Shown: one piece after another, positions 47,206 to 57,581 of the stretch
Layout: every line of letters begins with the position of its first letter
How positions within the stretch are numbered: position 1 is the first letter of the stretch
Notes under the pieces: model-generated
What the model was told of the DNA's origin: nothing
Databases searched by the model: none
The model's input: only the letters and a program-made list of their open reading frames with translations
Origin: Rhizobium sp. 16-449-1b
GTDB lineage: Bacteria; Pseudomonadota; Alphaproteobacteria; Rhizobiales; Rhizobiaceae
Length of the DNA: 64,000 nt
NCBI RefSeq assembly: GCF_017741935.1
Contig: NZ_JAGHMH010000007.1
Coordinates: 1 to 64,000 of the forward strand
Direction of reading: 5' to 3'
Position numbers and translations under genes: made by a program

Positions 47206-48480
47206 TTAGGCGTGTTTTTCGAGCCAGGCCGAGATCACGCCTTCCAGCGCCTCGACCAGGGCTTCGTCTTCCAGTTCCTCGACGATCTCGGCAACGAACG
47301 CGTTGACCAGCATGGCACGCGCTTTGTTCTCCGGGATACCACGGGCCATCAGATAGTAGAGATGGTTGTGGTCGATATCGGCAACGGTCGCGCCATGGCC
47401 GCACTGCACGTCGTCGGCGAAAATCTCGAGCTCCGGCTTCACCGAGAATTCGGCGTCGTCGGACATCAGCAGCGTGTTGCACGCCATCTTCGCGTCGGTC
47501 TTCTGTGCGTCGGGCGCCACCCGGATCATGCCCTGGAACACGCCCTTGGCGCGGTCGAAAACGACGTTGCGGATGATCTCGGTCGAGCCGGTATGCGGCA
47601 CGTTGTGGCCGAGCACCATGGTCACGTCGGTATGCGTGTCGGCGCCAAGCAGGTTGATCCCGCGCAGCGTCAGGTCCGCGCCCTCACCCGTCACCTTGAT
47701 GTGCAGCTCCTGGCGCACCAGCTGGCCGCCGGCATTGATGACGAAGAGCTTGAGCTTGGCATCTGCACCGAGATCGATGCGGATCTGGCCGAGATGCGTG
47801 TCATCGGCGCCCTGCTGCTGCACGATGATCCAGGTCAGCTCGCTGCCTTCGCCGACCGTGACGTCGCTGACGTGCGAGACCAGCGCCGCATCCGATGCCA
47901 CCGACAGGTGACGTTCGATCACGGTCGCCTTGACGGCGGAACCGATGCTAACAGGGAGGCGCGTATGCGTCTGGCCGCCGGCATGCACGAACTGGATTTC
48001 CAGCGGCTCTTCCAAAACTGTTTCCGCGGGCACGTCGATCACGTAGCCGTCGCGCACGAAGCTGCCGTTGATGCGGCCGACCGCGTCGTCCTTGTCGAGC
48101 GCGCCGAGGCCATTGGCGGCCGAACCGTTCGACAGCTGCTCGGCATAGCTCGAAAGCACGAGATCGCCGGCGCGCGCCTTGTGATCAGGACGTCCCTGGA
48201 TCACTGGCAGCACGGCCGAACCCTCGACCAGCGGATCGCGGGCGTCGGAGCCGGCGTCGCCGGCCTGTACGGGCACGGCGCGCAGCAGCGTCTTCAGGTC
48301 CGTGTAGTGCCAGGCCTCGACGCGACGCGTCGGCAGGCCCGAAGTCTTCAGGTCGTCGAGCAGCCGGTCGCGAATGGCGATCACCGCGCCGTCGCCCGGC
48401 AGTTCGCCGATCTGGTTGTTGAACGCCTCGATCAGCGCCGCTTCCGCGGCGGTCAGGCGGGTCGTCGTCTGCATGTTCAT
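47206..48480 (-). CDS. sufD: Fe-S cluster assembly protein SufD
   Basis: The 424-residue SufD has the SufBD beta-helix core, and ends with the conserved region PENKARAMLVNAFVAEIVEELEDEALVEA. It forms the SufBCD scaffold with SufB and SufC. The conserved His (CGHGATV) near the C-terminus is present. It lies 24 bases downstream of sufC on the minus strand. Confidence 0.94.
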   Translation of the reverse strand: MNMQTTTRLTAAEAALIEAFNNQIGELPGDGAVIAIRDRLLDDLKTSGLPTRRVEAWHYTDLKTLLRAVPVQAGDAGSDARDPLVEGSAVLPVIQGRPDHKARAGDLVLSSYAEQLSNGSAANGLGALDKDDAVGRINGSFVRDGYVIDVPAETVLEEPLEIQFVHAGGQTHTRLPVSIGSAVKATVIERHLSVASDAALVSHVSDVTVGEGSELTWIIVQQQGADDTHLGQIRIDLGADAKLKLFVINAGGQLVRQELHIKVTGEGADLTLRGINLLGADTHTDVTMVLGHNVPHTGSTEIIRNVVFDRAKGVFQGMIRVAPDAQKTDAKMACNTLLMSDDAEFSVKPELEIFADDVQCGHGATVADIDHNHLYYLMARGIPENKARAMLVNAFVAEIVEELEDEALVEALEGVISAWLEKHA

Positions 48481-48504
48481 GCGACCAGTTCCTTTCCGCC
48501 TAGA

Positions 48505-49260
48505 TCAGGCCGCCGCTCCGATGATGTCGGCATAACCATTGGCTTCCAGATCATGCGCGAGCGTCTTGTCGCCGCTCTTGATGATCTGGCCCTTGTAGAG
48601 AACGTGGACCGTATCCGGCACGATGTAGTCGAGCAGGCGCTGGTAGTGGGTGATGACGATGGTGGCGCGATCGGGCGAACGCAGCGCGTTGACGCCATCG
48701 GCCACGATCTTCAGCGCGTCGATGTCGAGGCCGCTGTCGGTTTCGTCGAGGATGCAAAGCTGAGGCTCGAGAAGCGCCATCTGCAGGATTTCGGCGCGCT
48801 TCTTCTCGCCGCCGGAAAAGCCGACGTTGAGAGGACGCTTCAGCATTTCGGTATTGATCTGCAGCTTGGCGGCCGCATCCTTGACGAGGCGCATGAAATC
48901 AGGCGTCTTCAGCTCTTCCTCGCCACGCGCCTTGCGCTGCTCGTTCATCGCGACCTTCAGGAACTGCATGGTGGCGACGCCGGGGATTTCGACCGGATAC
49001 TGGAAGGCCAGGAAGATGCCCTTGGAGGCGCGCTCAGCCGGGTCGAGTTCGAGAATGCTCTCACCATTATAGAGAATCTCGCCTTCGGTGACTTCGTAAT
49101 CATCGCGGCCGGACAGGATGTAGGACAGCGTCGACTTGCCGGAGCCGTTCGGCCCCATGATGGCAGCCACTTCGCCGGCCTTCACGGTGAGGTTCAGCCC
49201 CTTGATGATCTCAGTGCCGTCTTCGGCGATGCGGGCGTGCAGGTTCTTGATTTCAAGCAT
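48505..49260 (-). CDS. sufC: Fe-S cluster assembly ATPase SufC
   Basis: The 251-residue ABC ATPase has Walker A GPNGSGKST, a SufC-type signature FSGGEKKR, and Walker B LCILDETDSGLD. It powers conformational change of the SufBCD complex. The ATG at 49260 (MLEIKNLHARI) is the usual start; the longer frame to 49278 is unneeded. Confidence 0.96.
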   Translation of the reverse strand: MLEIKNLHARIAEDGTEIIKGLNLTVKAGEVAAIMGPNGSGKSTLSYILSGRDDYEVTEGEILYNGESILELDPAERASKGIFLAFQYPVEIPGVATMQFLKVAMNEQRKARGEEELKTPDFMRLVKDAAAKLQINTEMLKRPLNVGFSGGEKKRAEILQMALLEPQLCILDETDSGLDIDALKIVADGVNALRSPDRATIVITHYQRLLDYIVPDTVHVLYKGQIIKSGDKTLAHDLEANGYADIIGAAA

Positions 49261-49305
49261 TGTGTTCTTCCTGTTCATGCAGCGGTTTCAAGGACCGCCG
49301 GGCAC

Positions 49306-49647
49306 TCAATTGTAATCCGACCACTGTTCCGTTTGCGGATGAGGCCGATAGGCATTCTCGATGTCATCGATCCGCTCGTAGAGGTCGGCCCAGGTCGGGT
49401 TCAAGCTCTCTACCAGCTTGATTTTCCATTCACGCAGATAGCGTTTCAAGGACTTCTCCCGCTGTATCGCCAACACGATGTTCGGATGGCGCTCAAACCA
49501 GACGAGGTTCCTTGCTCGATACTTCCGCGTAAACCCTTCATGCACTTCGTTGCGGTGCTCCCAGCTACGATCATGCAGATCGCTGGTGACACCCGTGTAG
49601 ATCACCCCGCGCGGCTTATCGGACATCATGTAGACAAAGCCACTCAT
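49306..49647 (-). CDS. GIY-YIG nuclease family protein (113 aa)
   Basis: The single-domain protein has the GIY-YIG motif in the form VYMM...GVIYTGVTSDL, and the downstream RSWEHRNEVHEGFTRKY containing the catalytic Arg and the Y. These are UvrC-like endonuclease domains that are often mobile or of unknown function. It sits in the suf operon between sufB and sufC, which is not typical. It lies 45 bases upstream of sufC and just after a palindrome array, so it may have arrived with the array. Confidence 0.9.
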   Translation of the reverse strand: MSGFVYMMSDKPRGVIYTGVTSDLHDRSWEHRNEVHEGFTRKYRARNLVWFERHPNIVLAIQREKSLKRYLREWKIKLVESLNPTWADLYERIDDIENAYRPHPQTEQWSDYN

Positions 49648-50081
49648 CCTTACGCCCCTTACGGCCGATCTCGTTTTTCTCCGTCATCCTCGGGCTTGTC
49701 CCGGGGATCTAAGCACGTCTCCACTTGTCGCAACGGTCATGGACAAATCCACTACCGTCCAATTCCCGGTTGGCGGCAGCAGATCCTCGGGACAAGCCCG
49801 AGGATGACGCCGAGTGTGAGGCAAGTTCGCCTTCACACCGGGAACGACGTTGGAGAAAAGCAACACGCCCAACGCCAACCATCATATCCCTGCACCAACT
49901 CTTGCGGTCGTCATCCTCGGGCTTGTCCCGAGGATCTAACCACGTCTCCACTCGTCGCAACGGTCATGGACAAATCCACCACCGTCGAATTCCTGGCCGG
50001 CCGCAGCAGATCCTCGGGACAAGCCCGAGGATGACGCCGAGCGTGAGGCGTGCCCGCCGTCACGCTGCGCCGGCAGCCACA
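49648..50081. repeat. 227-bp-period REP array between GIY-YIG gene and sufB
   Basis: The landmark GTCATCCTCGGGCTTGTCCC begins at 49683 and 49910, a period of 227 bases. Inverted partners are at about 49780-49808 and 50012-50040. The inter-palindrome text (GTCGCAACGGTCATGGACAAATCC) is nearly the same as in the 240-bp array at 46.7-47.2 kb, so both derive from a common composite unit. Confidence 0.92.
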
Positions 50082-51551
<1,470 letters not shown>

Positions 51552-51715
51552 ATCGTTCTCCAATCTCGCCGGAGAAAAGGTCCGGCAGCTTGTCGTTCGG
51601 GCAATTTTTGTTGCCCCTTATGTAAGTGGCCAAAGGGGACTTTTCAGCCCGAATGGCAAGTGGAAATTTGCGTTTTCGCAAATTTGTCAGGCGGTCGTGA
51701 CGCTTTATCAGGCAA

Positions 51716-52882
51716 TCACGCCGCCTCTCCCGCCGGCTTGCGCCGCGCGGCTATCTTCGTGAATGTCGCGATGGCCCTGGCGATATCCTCGTCCGTCGTC
51801 GAAAAACCGAGCGACATCCTGAGCGCGCCGAGCTTGGGGTCACGCCCCATCGCCACCAGAACATGGCTCTCGCCAACCTTGCCGGACGAGCAGGCAGCGC
51901 CCGCAGACAGCGCCACACCTTCGAGATCGAAGGCAATCTGCCCGGTCTCCGCCTTCAGCCCCGGCAGGGTGAAGAAGGTGGTGTTGGAGACCCGCTGTTG
52001 ATCCGCGCCGTAGATGACGACGTCGGCTGCGGCGTTGCGCATTCCGTCTTCCAGCTGCTTGCGCAGAGCGGAGATGCGGGCATTGCGCTCGTCAAACTCC
52101 CGGACAGCGATGTCCGCAGCCGCGCCAAAGCCGATCACGGCGAGCGAATTCTCGGTCCCCGAGCGGTGACCCTTCTCCTGCCCGCCGCCATGGATCAGCG
52201 CTCTCGGCATCAGCACTTCGCCGCGCGACACCAGCGCACCGGCACCCTTCGGGCCGCCGATCTTGTGCGAGGAGACGATGATGAAATCGGCGCCGAGCGC
52301 ATTGATATCAAGCGCGATCCGGCCCGCCGCCTGCACAGCATCGACCACCAGCAGGCCACCATGCGCCTGCACGATCTTGGCAACCTCGGCCACCGGTTGC
52401 ACCACGCCTGTCTCGTTGTTGACAAGCATGACGGCGACCATCGGCAGGCCGGTCGATTTGTCGTGGCCGGCAAGAAGCCTCTGCAGCTGATCGAGATCGA
52501 CGACGCCATCGGCGGTCACCGCGATCTCGCTCGTGCGGTCCTTCCCAAAACGTCCGCCTTCGCGGATTGCCGGATGCTCGATGGCAGAATGATAGAGATG
52601 GCCGATCGCCATCGGCGTGCGGCCCATGCGGAAATCCGGCGTCAGCACCATGTTGGCGGCTTCGGTGGCGCCGCTGGTGAAGACAACATGGGCGGGATCG
52701 GCGCCGACGAGGGCCGCCACTTGGCGCCGGGCGCCTTCGATCGCGGCGCGCACCGCGCGGCCCTCGCCATGGACCGAACTCGGATTGCCGAACATATCCA
52801 GCGCCCGCAGAACCGCGTCGCGCGCTGCGGGATGCAGCGGTGCCGTCGCGTTCCAATCGAGATAGAGCCGGGCCGGCGCCAT
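51716..52882 (-). CDS. sufS2: Cysteine desulfurase (NifS/IscS type), first gene of suf operon
   Basis: The 388-residue group I desulfurase has PLP Lys in SSHKIGGPKG, and the catalytic Cys in the longer loop SAGAACSSGK. In rhizobia and Agrobacterium this gene opens the suf operon (sufS2). It probably supplies sulfur along with the later sufS. The ATG at 52882 is the family-typical start; a longer open frame extends to 53656 but overlaps the divergent hydrolase. It is transcribed divergently from a hydrolase across a 204-base region with an Irr-type site. Confidence 0.92.
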   Translation of the reverse strand: MAPARLYLDWNATAPLHPAARDAVLRALDMFGNPSSVHGEGRAVRAAIEGARRQVAALVGADPAHVVFTSGATEAANMVLTPDFRMGRTPMAIGHLYHSAIEHPAIREGGRFGKDRTSEIAVTADGVVDLDQLQRLLAGHDKSTGLPMVAVMLVNNETGVVQPVAEVAKIVQAHGGLLVVDAVQAAGRIALDINALGADFIIVSSHKIGGPKGAGALVSRGEVLMPRALIHGGGQEKGHRSGTENSLAVIGFGAAADIAVREFDERNARISALRKQLEDGMRNAAADVVIYGADQQRVSNTTFFTLPGLKAETGQIAFDLEGVALSAGAACSSGKVGESHVLVAMGRDPKLGALRMSLGFSTTDEDIARAIATFTKIAARRKPAGEAA

Positions 52883-52994
52883 GATCTTTTCGTCCTGCGC
52901 TTGGTTCTTGCGTGGCAAGCCGGTGCATTTTCCTTGAAAAGTCAGCCGGGCTTGCCTTATGACACATCCAACACTGCGTGGATTGCCATGCAAG

Positions 52995-53011
52995 TTTCGA
53001 ATTGTTCTAAA
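52995..53011. promoter_or_regulatory. Candidate Irr-box (iron control element)
   Basis: The sequence TTTCGAATTGTTCTAAA fits the ICE consensus TTTAGAAnnnTTCTAAA with one mismatch (C for A). It overlaps another inverted repeat, TTCTAAA (53005-53011) with TTTAGAA (53018-53024). In rhizobia Irr binds such elements and represses or activates suf genes according to iron. Location in the divergent region before sufS2 makes it plausible. Confidence 0.65.
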
Positions 53012-53086
53012 CTGCGTTTTAGAAAAGCTGACAACGTCCGTCAAGTCTGCGCAGCGCGAACGCGAGAAATAAAAGCCGGAGTACCG

Positions 53087-53764
53087 ATGCCCGAAGTCAT
53101 TTTCAACGGCCCCGCAGGCCGCCTTGAAGGCCGCTACCAGCCCTCCAAGGAAAAGAGCGCGCCGATTGCCCTCATCCTGCACCCGCACCCACAGTTCGGC
53201 GGCACGATGAACAACCAGATCGTCTACCAGCTCTTCTACATGTTCCAGAAGCGCGGGTTCACGACGTTGCGCTTCAACTTCCGTGGTATCGGCCGCAGCC
53301 AGGGCGAATTCGACCATGGCGCCGGCGAGCTTTCGGATGCCGCGTCGGCACTCGACTGGGTGCAGAGCCTGCATCCTGATTCGAAGACCTGCTGGGTCGC
53401 CGGCTATTCCTTCGGCTCGTGGATCGGCATGCAGCTCCTGATGCGCCGTCCGGAGATCGAAGGCTTCATGTCGATCGCGCCGCAGCCGAACACCTACGAC
53501 TTCTCCTTCCTCGCTCCCTGCCCGTCGTCGGGCCTGATCATCAACGGCGACGCCGACAAGGTGGCACCCGAGAAGGACGTCAACGGCCTGGTCGAGAAGC
53601 TGAAGACCCAGAAGGGCATCCTCATCACCCACCGCACGGTGCCGGGCGCCAACCACTTCTTCAACGGCCAGGTGGAAACGCTGATGGGCGAATGCGAGGA
53701 CTACCTCGACCGTCGCCTCAACGGCGAACTGGTCCCGGAACCGGCTGCCAAGCGCATCCGCTGA
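53087..53764 (+). CDS. Alpha/beta hydrolase (serine esterase-like)
   Basis: The 225-residue hydrolase has HPHPQFGGTM near the N-terminus, the nucleophile elbow GYSFGS (Ser ~106), an Asp in NGDADKVAP and a His in PGANHFF. This family is frequently found next to suf genes in alphaproteobacteria. The substrate is unknown. ATG at 53087. It is divergent from sufS2. Confidence 0.9.
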   Translation: MPEVIFNGPAGRLEGRYQPSKEKSAPIALILHPHPQFGGTMNNQIVYQLFYMFQKRGFTTLRFNFRGIGRSQGEFDHGAGELSDAASALDWVQSLHPDSKTCWVAGYSFGSWIGMQLLMRRPEIEGFMSIAPQPNTYDFSFLAPCPSSGLIINGDADKVAPEKDVNGLVEKLKTQKGILITHRTVPGANHFFNGQVETLMGECEDYLDRRLNGELVPEPAAKRIR

Positions 53765-53766
53765 CG

Positions 53767-53859
53767 ATGCGGATCGTTGTCGATACCAATGTGCTCGTCA
53801 GCGCATGTATCGGCAACGGCCATAGACTCAGCGTCGTTTTCGAAGAGCGAAATTCATGA
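53767..53859 (+). pseudogene. Truncated PIN-domain toxin relic (30 aa)
   Basis: Thirty codons from 53767 encode MRIVVDTNVLVSACIGNG, the first strand and helix of a PIN-domain toxin including the first active-site Asp (VVDTNVLVSA). The frame stops at 53857-53859, leaving about 110 residues missing. The stop overlaps the ATG of the next small gene by four bases. It looks like a decayed or deleted toxin, and starts two bases after the hydrolase stop. Confidence 0.7.
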
Positions 53860-54074
53860 CGATGCTGAGTTTTCAGGTTTCCAAGGACGTCGAGAGGAAG
53901 GTCGCGGACAACGCGGCCGAGAGCGGCAGAACCGTCGAGGATCTGCTGAGCGACATGACCGCACGCATGGTGCGGGACTTCGAAGCGCGCCAGACGTTCG
54001 AAACGATGGCGCAACGCGGACGCGGTGAAGTCGACAAGGCGCTCGACTTGCTGCGCAAGTCCGACAGAAGCTAA
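53856..54074 (+). CDS. Small DNA-binding-type protein, probable antitoxin (72 aa)
   Basis: The 72-residue protein has LSFQVSKDVERKVADNAAESGRTVEDLLSDM, consistent with a ribbon-helix-helix-like antitoxin, and a charged C-terminus (LLRKSDRS). Its start overlaps the PIN fragment. Alternative start 53862. A partner toxin is absent apart from the truncated PIN piece upstream, so it may be an orphan antitoxin. Confidence 0.7.
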   Translation: MTMLSFQVSKDVERKVADNAAESGRTVEDLLSDMTARMVRDFEARQTFETMAQRGRGEVDKALDLLRKSDRS

Positions 54075-54083
54075 GCGCGTCCG

Positions 54084-54611
54084 CTACGCCTGACGCATCT
54101 CGGCGGTCAGCTCGAAGGTCGGGCAGGACATATTGTCAATGGTCAGCGGCATGCGGCCCCGCATGCCGATTTTCGTTAAAACGCGCTGCGATGCCAGATT
54201 GTCCGGATGCGTGAAGGCGATGAATCGGTCAGCGAATCTCTTGTCGAAAAACCAATCCGCCAACCCCTTCCCCAATTCCGTCGCGTAACCCTTGCCCCAC
54301 TCCTCGTGGCGGAGCGAATAGCCGAGTTCGAATTCGCCGCGATCTCCGCCATAACGGGAAAAGCCGGCGCGGCCGATGAAGCGGCCGTCTTCGAGGCTGG
54401 TGACCTTGTACTTGGTCACGCCATCTCGGGCCTGCTCCGCAAAGAAGCTCATGAAGCGCTCCTGCACCTTGGCTGAACTCCAAGGAGCGGCACCCGAGAG
54501 ATAGCGGGTGGTCTCGATCGTCGAATGCAACAATTGCAGCAGATGGACGTCATATTGCCCCCACATGGACAAGACGAGTCGTGGCGTCTTCAGGATAACA
54601 AGATCGGTCAT
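54084..54611 (-). CDS. GNAT family N-acetyltransferase
   Basis: The 175-residue protein of the RimJ/RimL-like type has TPRLVLSMW at the N-terminus, the GNAT core [21 protein letters not shown], and [20 protein letters not shown]. It transfers acetyl from acetyl-CoA; the substrate is unknown. Its start overlaps the anmK stop by four bases, so it is coupled to anmK. Confidence 0.9.
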   Translation of the reverse strand: MTDLVILKTPRLVLSMWGQYDVHLLQLLHSTIETTRYLSGAAPWSSAKVQERFMSFFAEQARDGVTKYKVTSLEDGRFIGRAGFSRYGGDRGEFELGYSLRHEEWGKGYATELGKGLADWFFDKRFADRFIAFTHPDNLASQRVLTKIGMRGRMPLTIDNMSCPTFELTAEMRQA

Positions 54612-55732
54612 GGCTTCCTCGCAATCACGCCGCCCGTCACAGCCGCCGAAACGCCTGTCGTGCCGGGAAACGTCAGCGGCAAACCGTTGACCGAGCGCAC
54701 CGCCAGATAGGCCCAGGCCTCCGCCTCCATGGCGCCGCCATCGAAGCCGGCGGCTTCCGCGGAGACGACCCGGGCACCCTTTGCCTCAGCCAAGTCGGCG
54801 AACTCGCCCATGATCACAGGATTGAGCCGCCCGCCGCCGCAGACGACGTATGTCTTGGGCGGTTGCGGCAGGTGATCGGCGAGCTTGACGATCGAGGCGG
54901 CCGTGACATGCGCCAGCGTCCTTGCGCCGTCCTCCAGGGACACCTCGCCCTTTTCCGGCGGCAGGAAATCGCCCCGGTCGAGCGAGCGCCTGATATTGCC
55001 GGAGAAGAACGGGCTCGACAGATAGCGGTGCGCCAGATCGGGCACCACCGCCCCACGGCTGGCCGTCTCGCCGTTGCGGTCGTAGGCCCGGCCGGTATGC
55101 GCCTCGACCCATTGGTCGATCAGCATATTGCCCGGCCCGCTGTCGAAAGCCGAAAGCACGCCGTCGGCGCCGACATAGGTGAGGTTCGAAATGCCGCCGA
55201 TATTGACGAACACTACAGGCGCCGCAAAACCATCCGGCAGGTTGGCCGAAAGGGCCGCGTGGTAGACAGGGATCAGCGGCGCGCCCTGCCCGCCGTGCAC
55301 CATGTCGTTGGCGCGCATGTCGTAGACGACGTCGATGCCGGTATCGGACGCCAAGAGCGGCCCGTCGCCGATCTGCACGGTGACGCCGGCATCCGGCCGA
55401 TGCAGCACGGTCTGGCCGTGAAAGCCGATGAGGTCGACATCCTCAGGCTTGAGGTTATGCCGCGCCAGGAAGGACTTGACCACGGCGGCATGGCAAAGCG
55501 TCAGCACCCGCTCGGCGTCAGCAAGGTCGCCCGGCCGGTCGCCGCGCTCGACCGCGGCCTTGGCCGTCTGCAGCGCTTGCTTCCAGCGGCCGCGCAGATC
55601 GTCGTCATAGGGCACATAGAGGCTCGGGCCGCGACGGATGATGTTTTCGCCGTCGGTCTTAAGCAGCGCCGCGTCGATCCCGTCCATCGAGGTGCCGCTC
55701 ATCAGGCCGATCGCTGTCAGGATTTTCCCCAT
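54608..55732 (-). CDS. anmK: Anhydro-N-acetylmuramic acid kinase
   Basis: The 374-residue enzyme phosphorylates and opens 1,6-anhydroMurNAc, in peptidoglycan recycling. Signatures: [16 protein letters not shown] near the N-terminus (ATP/phosphate loop), [32 protein letters not shown] and VCGGGRLNP. The ATG at 55732 (MGKILTAIG) is preferred over 55765. It is divergent from tyrS across 130 bases. Confidence 0.94.
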   Translation of the reverse strand: MGKILTAIGLMSGTSMDGIDAALLKTDGENIIRRGPSLYVPYDDDLRGRWKQALQTAKAAVERGDRPGDLADAERVLTLCHAAVVKSFLARHNLKPEDVDLIGFHGQTVLHRPDAGVTVQIGDGPLLASDTGIDVVYDMRANDMVHGGQGAPLIPVYHAALSANLPDGFAAPVVFVNIGGISNLTYVGADGVLSAFDSGPGNMLIDQWVEAHTGRAYDRNGETASRGAVVPDLAHRYLSSPFFSGNIRRSLDRGDFLPPEKGEVSLEDGARTLAHVTAASIVKLADHLPQPPKTYVVCGGGRLNPVIMGEFADLAEAKGARVVSAEAAGFDGGAMEAEAWAYLAVRSVNGLPLTFPGTTGVSAAVTGGVIARKP

Positions 55733-55862
55733 TGTCCCTCGATAATCTACAAATAAAGGAGCCAATCAACCAAATGGTGACTGTGCGAGAAAACAGTGCT
55801 AAACGCGCCGCGTTGCTTCAACAATAGCCAATCCGAAAATCCTGATCCGAAAGCAAAAGGTC

Positions 55863-57119
55863 ATGACCGAGTTCAAATCCGATTTCCTCCGCACGCTGAA
55901 AGAGCGTGGCTTCATTCATCAGATCTCCGATGAATCCGGCCTCGACGCCCTGCTCGCCAAGGAAACCGTGACCGCCTATATCGGCTATGACCCGACGGCA
56001 TCGAGCCTGCATGTCGGCCACCTCACCCAGATCATGATGCTGCACTGGTTCCAGCAGACGGGCCATCGCCCGATCTCGCTGATGGGCGGCGGCACCGGCA
56101 TGGTCGGCGACCCCTCCTTCAAGGATGAGGCCCGCAAGCTGATGACGGTCGACACGATCGAGGAGAACATCGCCTCGATCAAGAGCTGCTTTGCCAACTA
56201 CCTCGACTACGACAAGGCAGGCAATCCGGCGCTGATGATCAACAACGCCGAGTGGCTGCGCTCGCTGAACTACCTCGAATTCCTGCGCGATGTCGGCCGC
56301 CATTTCTCGGTCAACCGCATGCTCTCCTTCGACAGCGTCAAGACGCGCCTCGATCGCGAGCACTCGCTGTCCTTCCTCGAATTCAACTACATGATCCTGC
56401 AGGCTTACGACTTCGTCGAGCTCGCCAAGCGCTACGATTGCCGGCTGCAGATGGGCGGCTCCGACCAGTGGGGCAACATCATCAACGGCATCGACCTTGG
56501 TCACCGCATGGGAACGGAGCAGCTCTACGCGCTGACCTCGCCGCTTCTGACCACATCATCGGGCGCAAAGATGGGCAAGTCCGCTTCGGGCGCGGTATGG
56601 CTCAACGCCGACCTGCTGCCGGTCTATGACTTCTGGCAATACTGGCGCAATACCGAAGACGCCGACGTGCCGCGCTTCCTGAAGCTGTTCACGACGCTGC
56701 CGATGGACGAGATCGCGCGTCTCTCCGCGCTTGCCGGCTCGGAGCTCAACGAAGTCAAGAAGATCCTGGCGACCGAGGTCACCACGATCCTGCACGGCCG
56801 CGCCGCTGCCGAACAGGCAGCCGAAACCGCCCGCAAGACCTTCGAGGAAGGCGCGCTGTCCGACAACCTCCCCTCGATCGACGTGCCCGCCGCCGAACTC
56901 GAAGCCGGCATCGGCCTGCTGGCCCTCATCGTCCGCGCCGGCCTCGCAGCGTCGAACGGCGAAGCCCGCCGCCACGTCCAGGGCGGCGCCGTCCGCATCA
57001 ACGACCAGGCCGTCAGCGATGAGCGCAAGCTCATCGGCGGCGGTGAAGTGACCGCCGACGGCGTGATCAAGCTGTCGCTCGGCAAGAAGAAACACATCCT
57101 GATCCGCCCGGCTGCCTGA
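55863..57119 (+). CDS. tyrS: Tyrosine-tRNA ligase
   Basis: The 418-residue class I aminoacyl-tRNA synthetase has the HIGH-type motif [11 protein letters not shown], the tyrosine site [10 protein letters not shown] and the KMSKS-type [10 protein letters not shown] (residues ~233-242). A C-terminal S4 RNA-binding domain is present ([18 protein letters not shown]). A terminator follows 25 bases after the stop. Confidence 0.97.
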   Translation: MTEFKSDFLRTLKERGFIHQISDESGLDALLAKETVTAYIGYDPTASSLHVGHLTQIMMLHWFQQTGHRPISLMGGGTGMVGDPSFKDEARKLMTVDTIEENIASIKSCFANYLDYDKAGNPALMINNAEWLRSLNYLEFLRDVGRHFSVNRMLSFDSVKTRLDREHSLSFLEFNYMILQAYDFVELAKRYDCRLQMGGSDQWGNIINGIDLGHRMGTEQLYALTSPLLTTSSGAKMGKSASGAVWLNADLLPVYDFWQYWRNTEDADVPRFLKLFTTLPMDEIARLSALAGSELNEVKKILATEVTTILHGRAAAEQAAETARKTFEEGALSDNLPSIDVPAAELEAGIGLLALIVRAGLAASNGEARRHVQGGAVRINDQAVSDERKLIGGGEVTADGVIKLSLGKKKHILIRPAA

Positions 57120-57143
57120 GGGCGGTAGGTTCGGAGGTTGACA

Positions 57144-57173
57144 GAGGCCGGCGCGGAAACGTCGGCCTTTTTT
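57144..57173 (+). terminator. Terminator of tyrS
   Basis: The stem AGGCCG / CGGCCT with a GC-rich loop is followed by TTTTTT, beginning 25 bases after the tyrS stop. Confidence 0.9.
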
Positions 57174-57581
57174 GTTGTGCGGCGGTGGGCGGCAACGTCC
57201 ATTGACGTTGCGTTCCTGGCGACGTGCTTAGATCCTCGGGACGAGCCCGAGGATGACGTCGAGAGTAGGGAAACGACGCCATTTCAATGAATTATAGGCG
57301 GCAGCCGCCCCCTCCACCGTCATCCTCGGGCTCGTCCCGAGGACCTAAGCACGGCCCCACTAGCTCAACGTGAGTGGACACTTGGCGCGAGTTTACAACG
57401 ACCGGCCGTGCGCGGACCGCGGCCGCGGGACCCGCATCGCAAGCGCCATCACCGTCGCACTCCAGGCCACGTGCTTAGATCCTCGGGACGAGCCCGAGGA
57501 TGACGTCGAAAGTGGGGAAACGCCGTTTCTTCAATGAGTTAGCGACAGACACCCCCGACGCCCGCACGACTCGGCCCCGCC
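57174..57581. repeat. REP palindrome cluster between tyrS and the AsmA-like gene
   Basis: Three palindromes with the CGTGCTTAGATCCTCGGG core: 57221-57257 and 57469-57506 in one orientation, 57317-57352 in the other. The flanking sequence GACGAGCCCGAGGATGACGTCGA is shared by the first and third. No ORF of interest is present in this 408-base stretch. Confidence 0.88.

Noticed and set aside
46636..50034. 1132-codon plus-strand open frame across the suf genes
   Set aside because: It lies antisense to sufD, sufC, the GIY-YIG gene and the repeat arrays, whose minus-strand products are clearly recognisable. Repeats of 240 bases preserve the frame.
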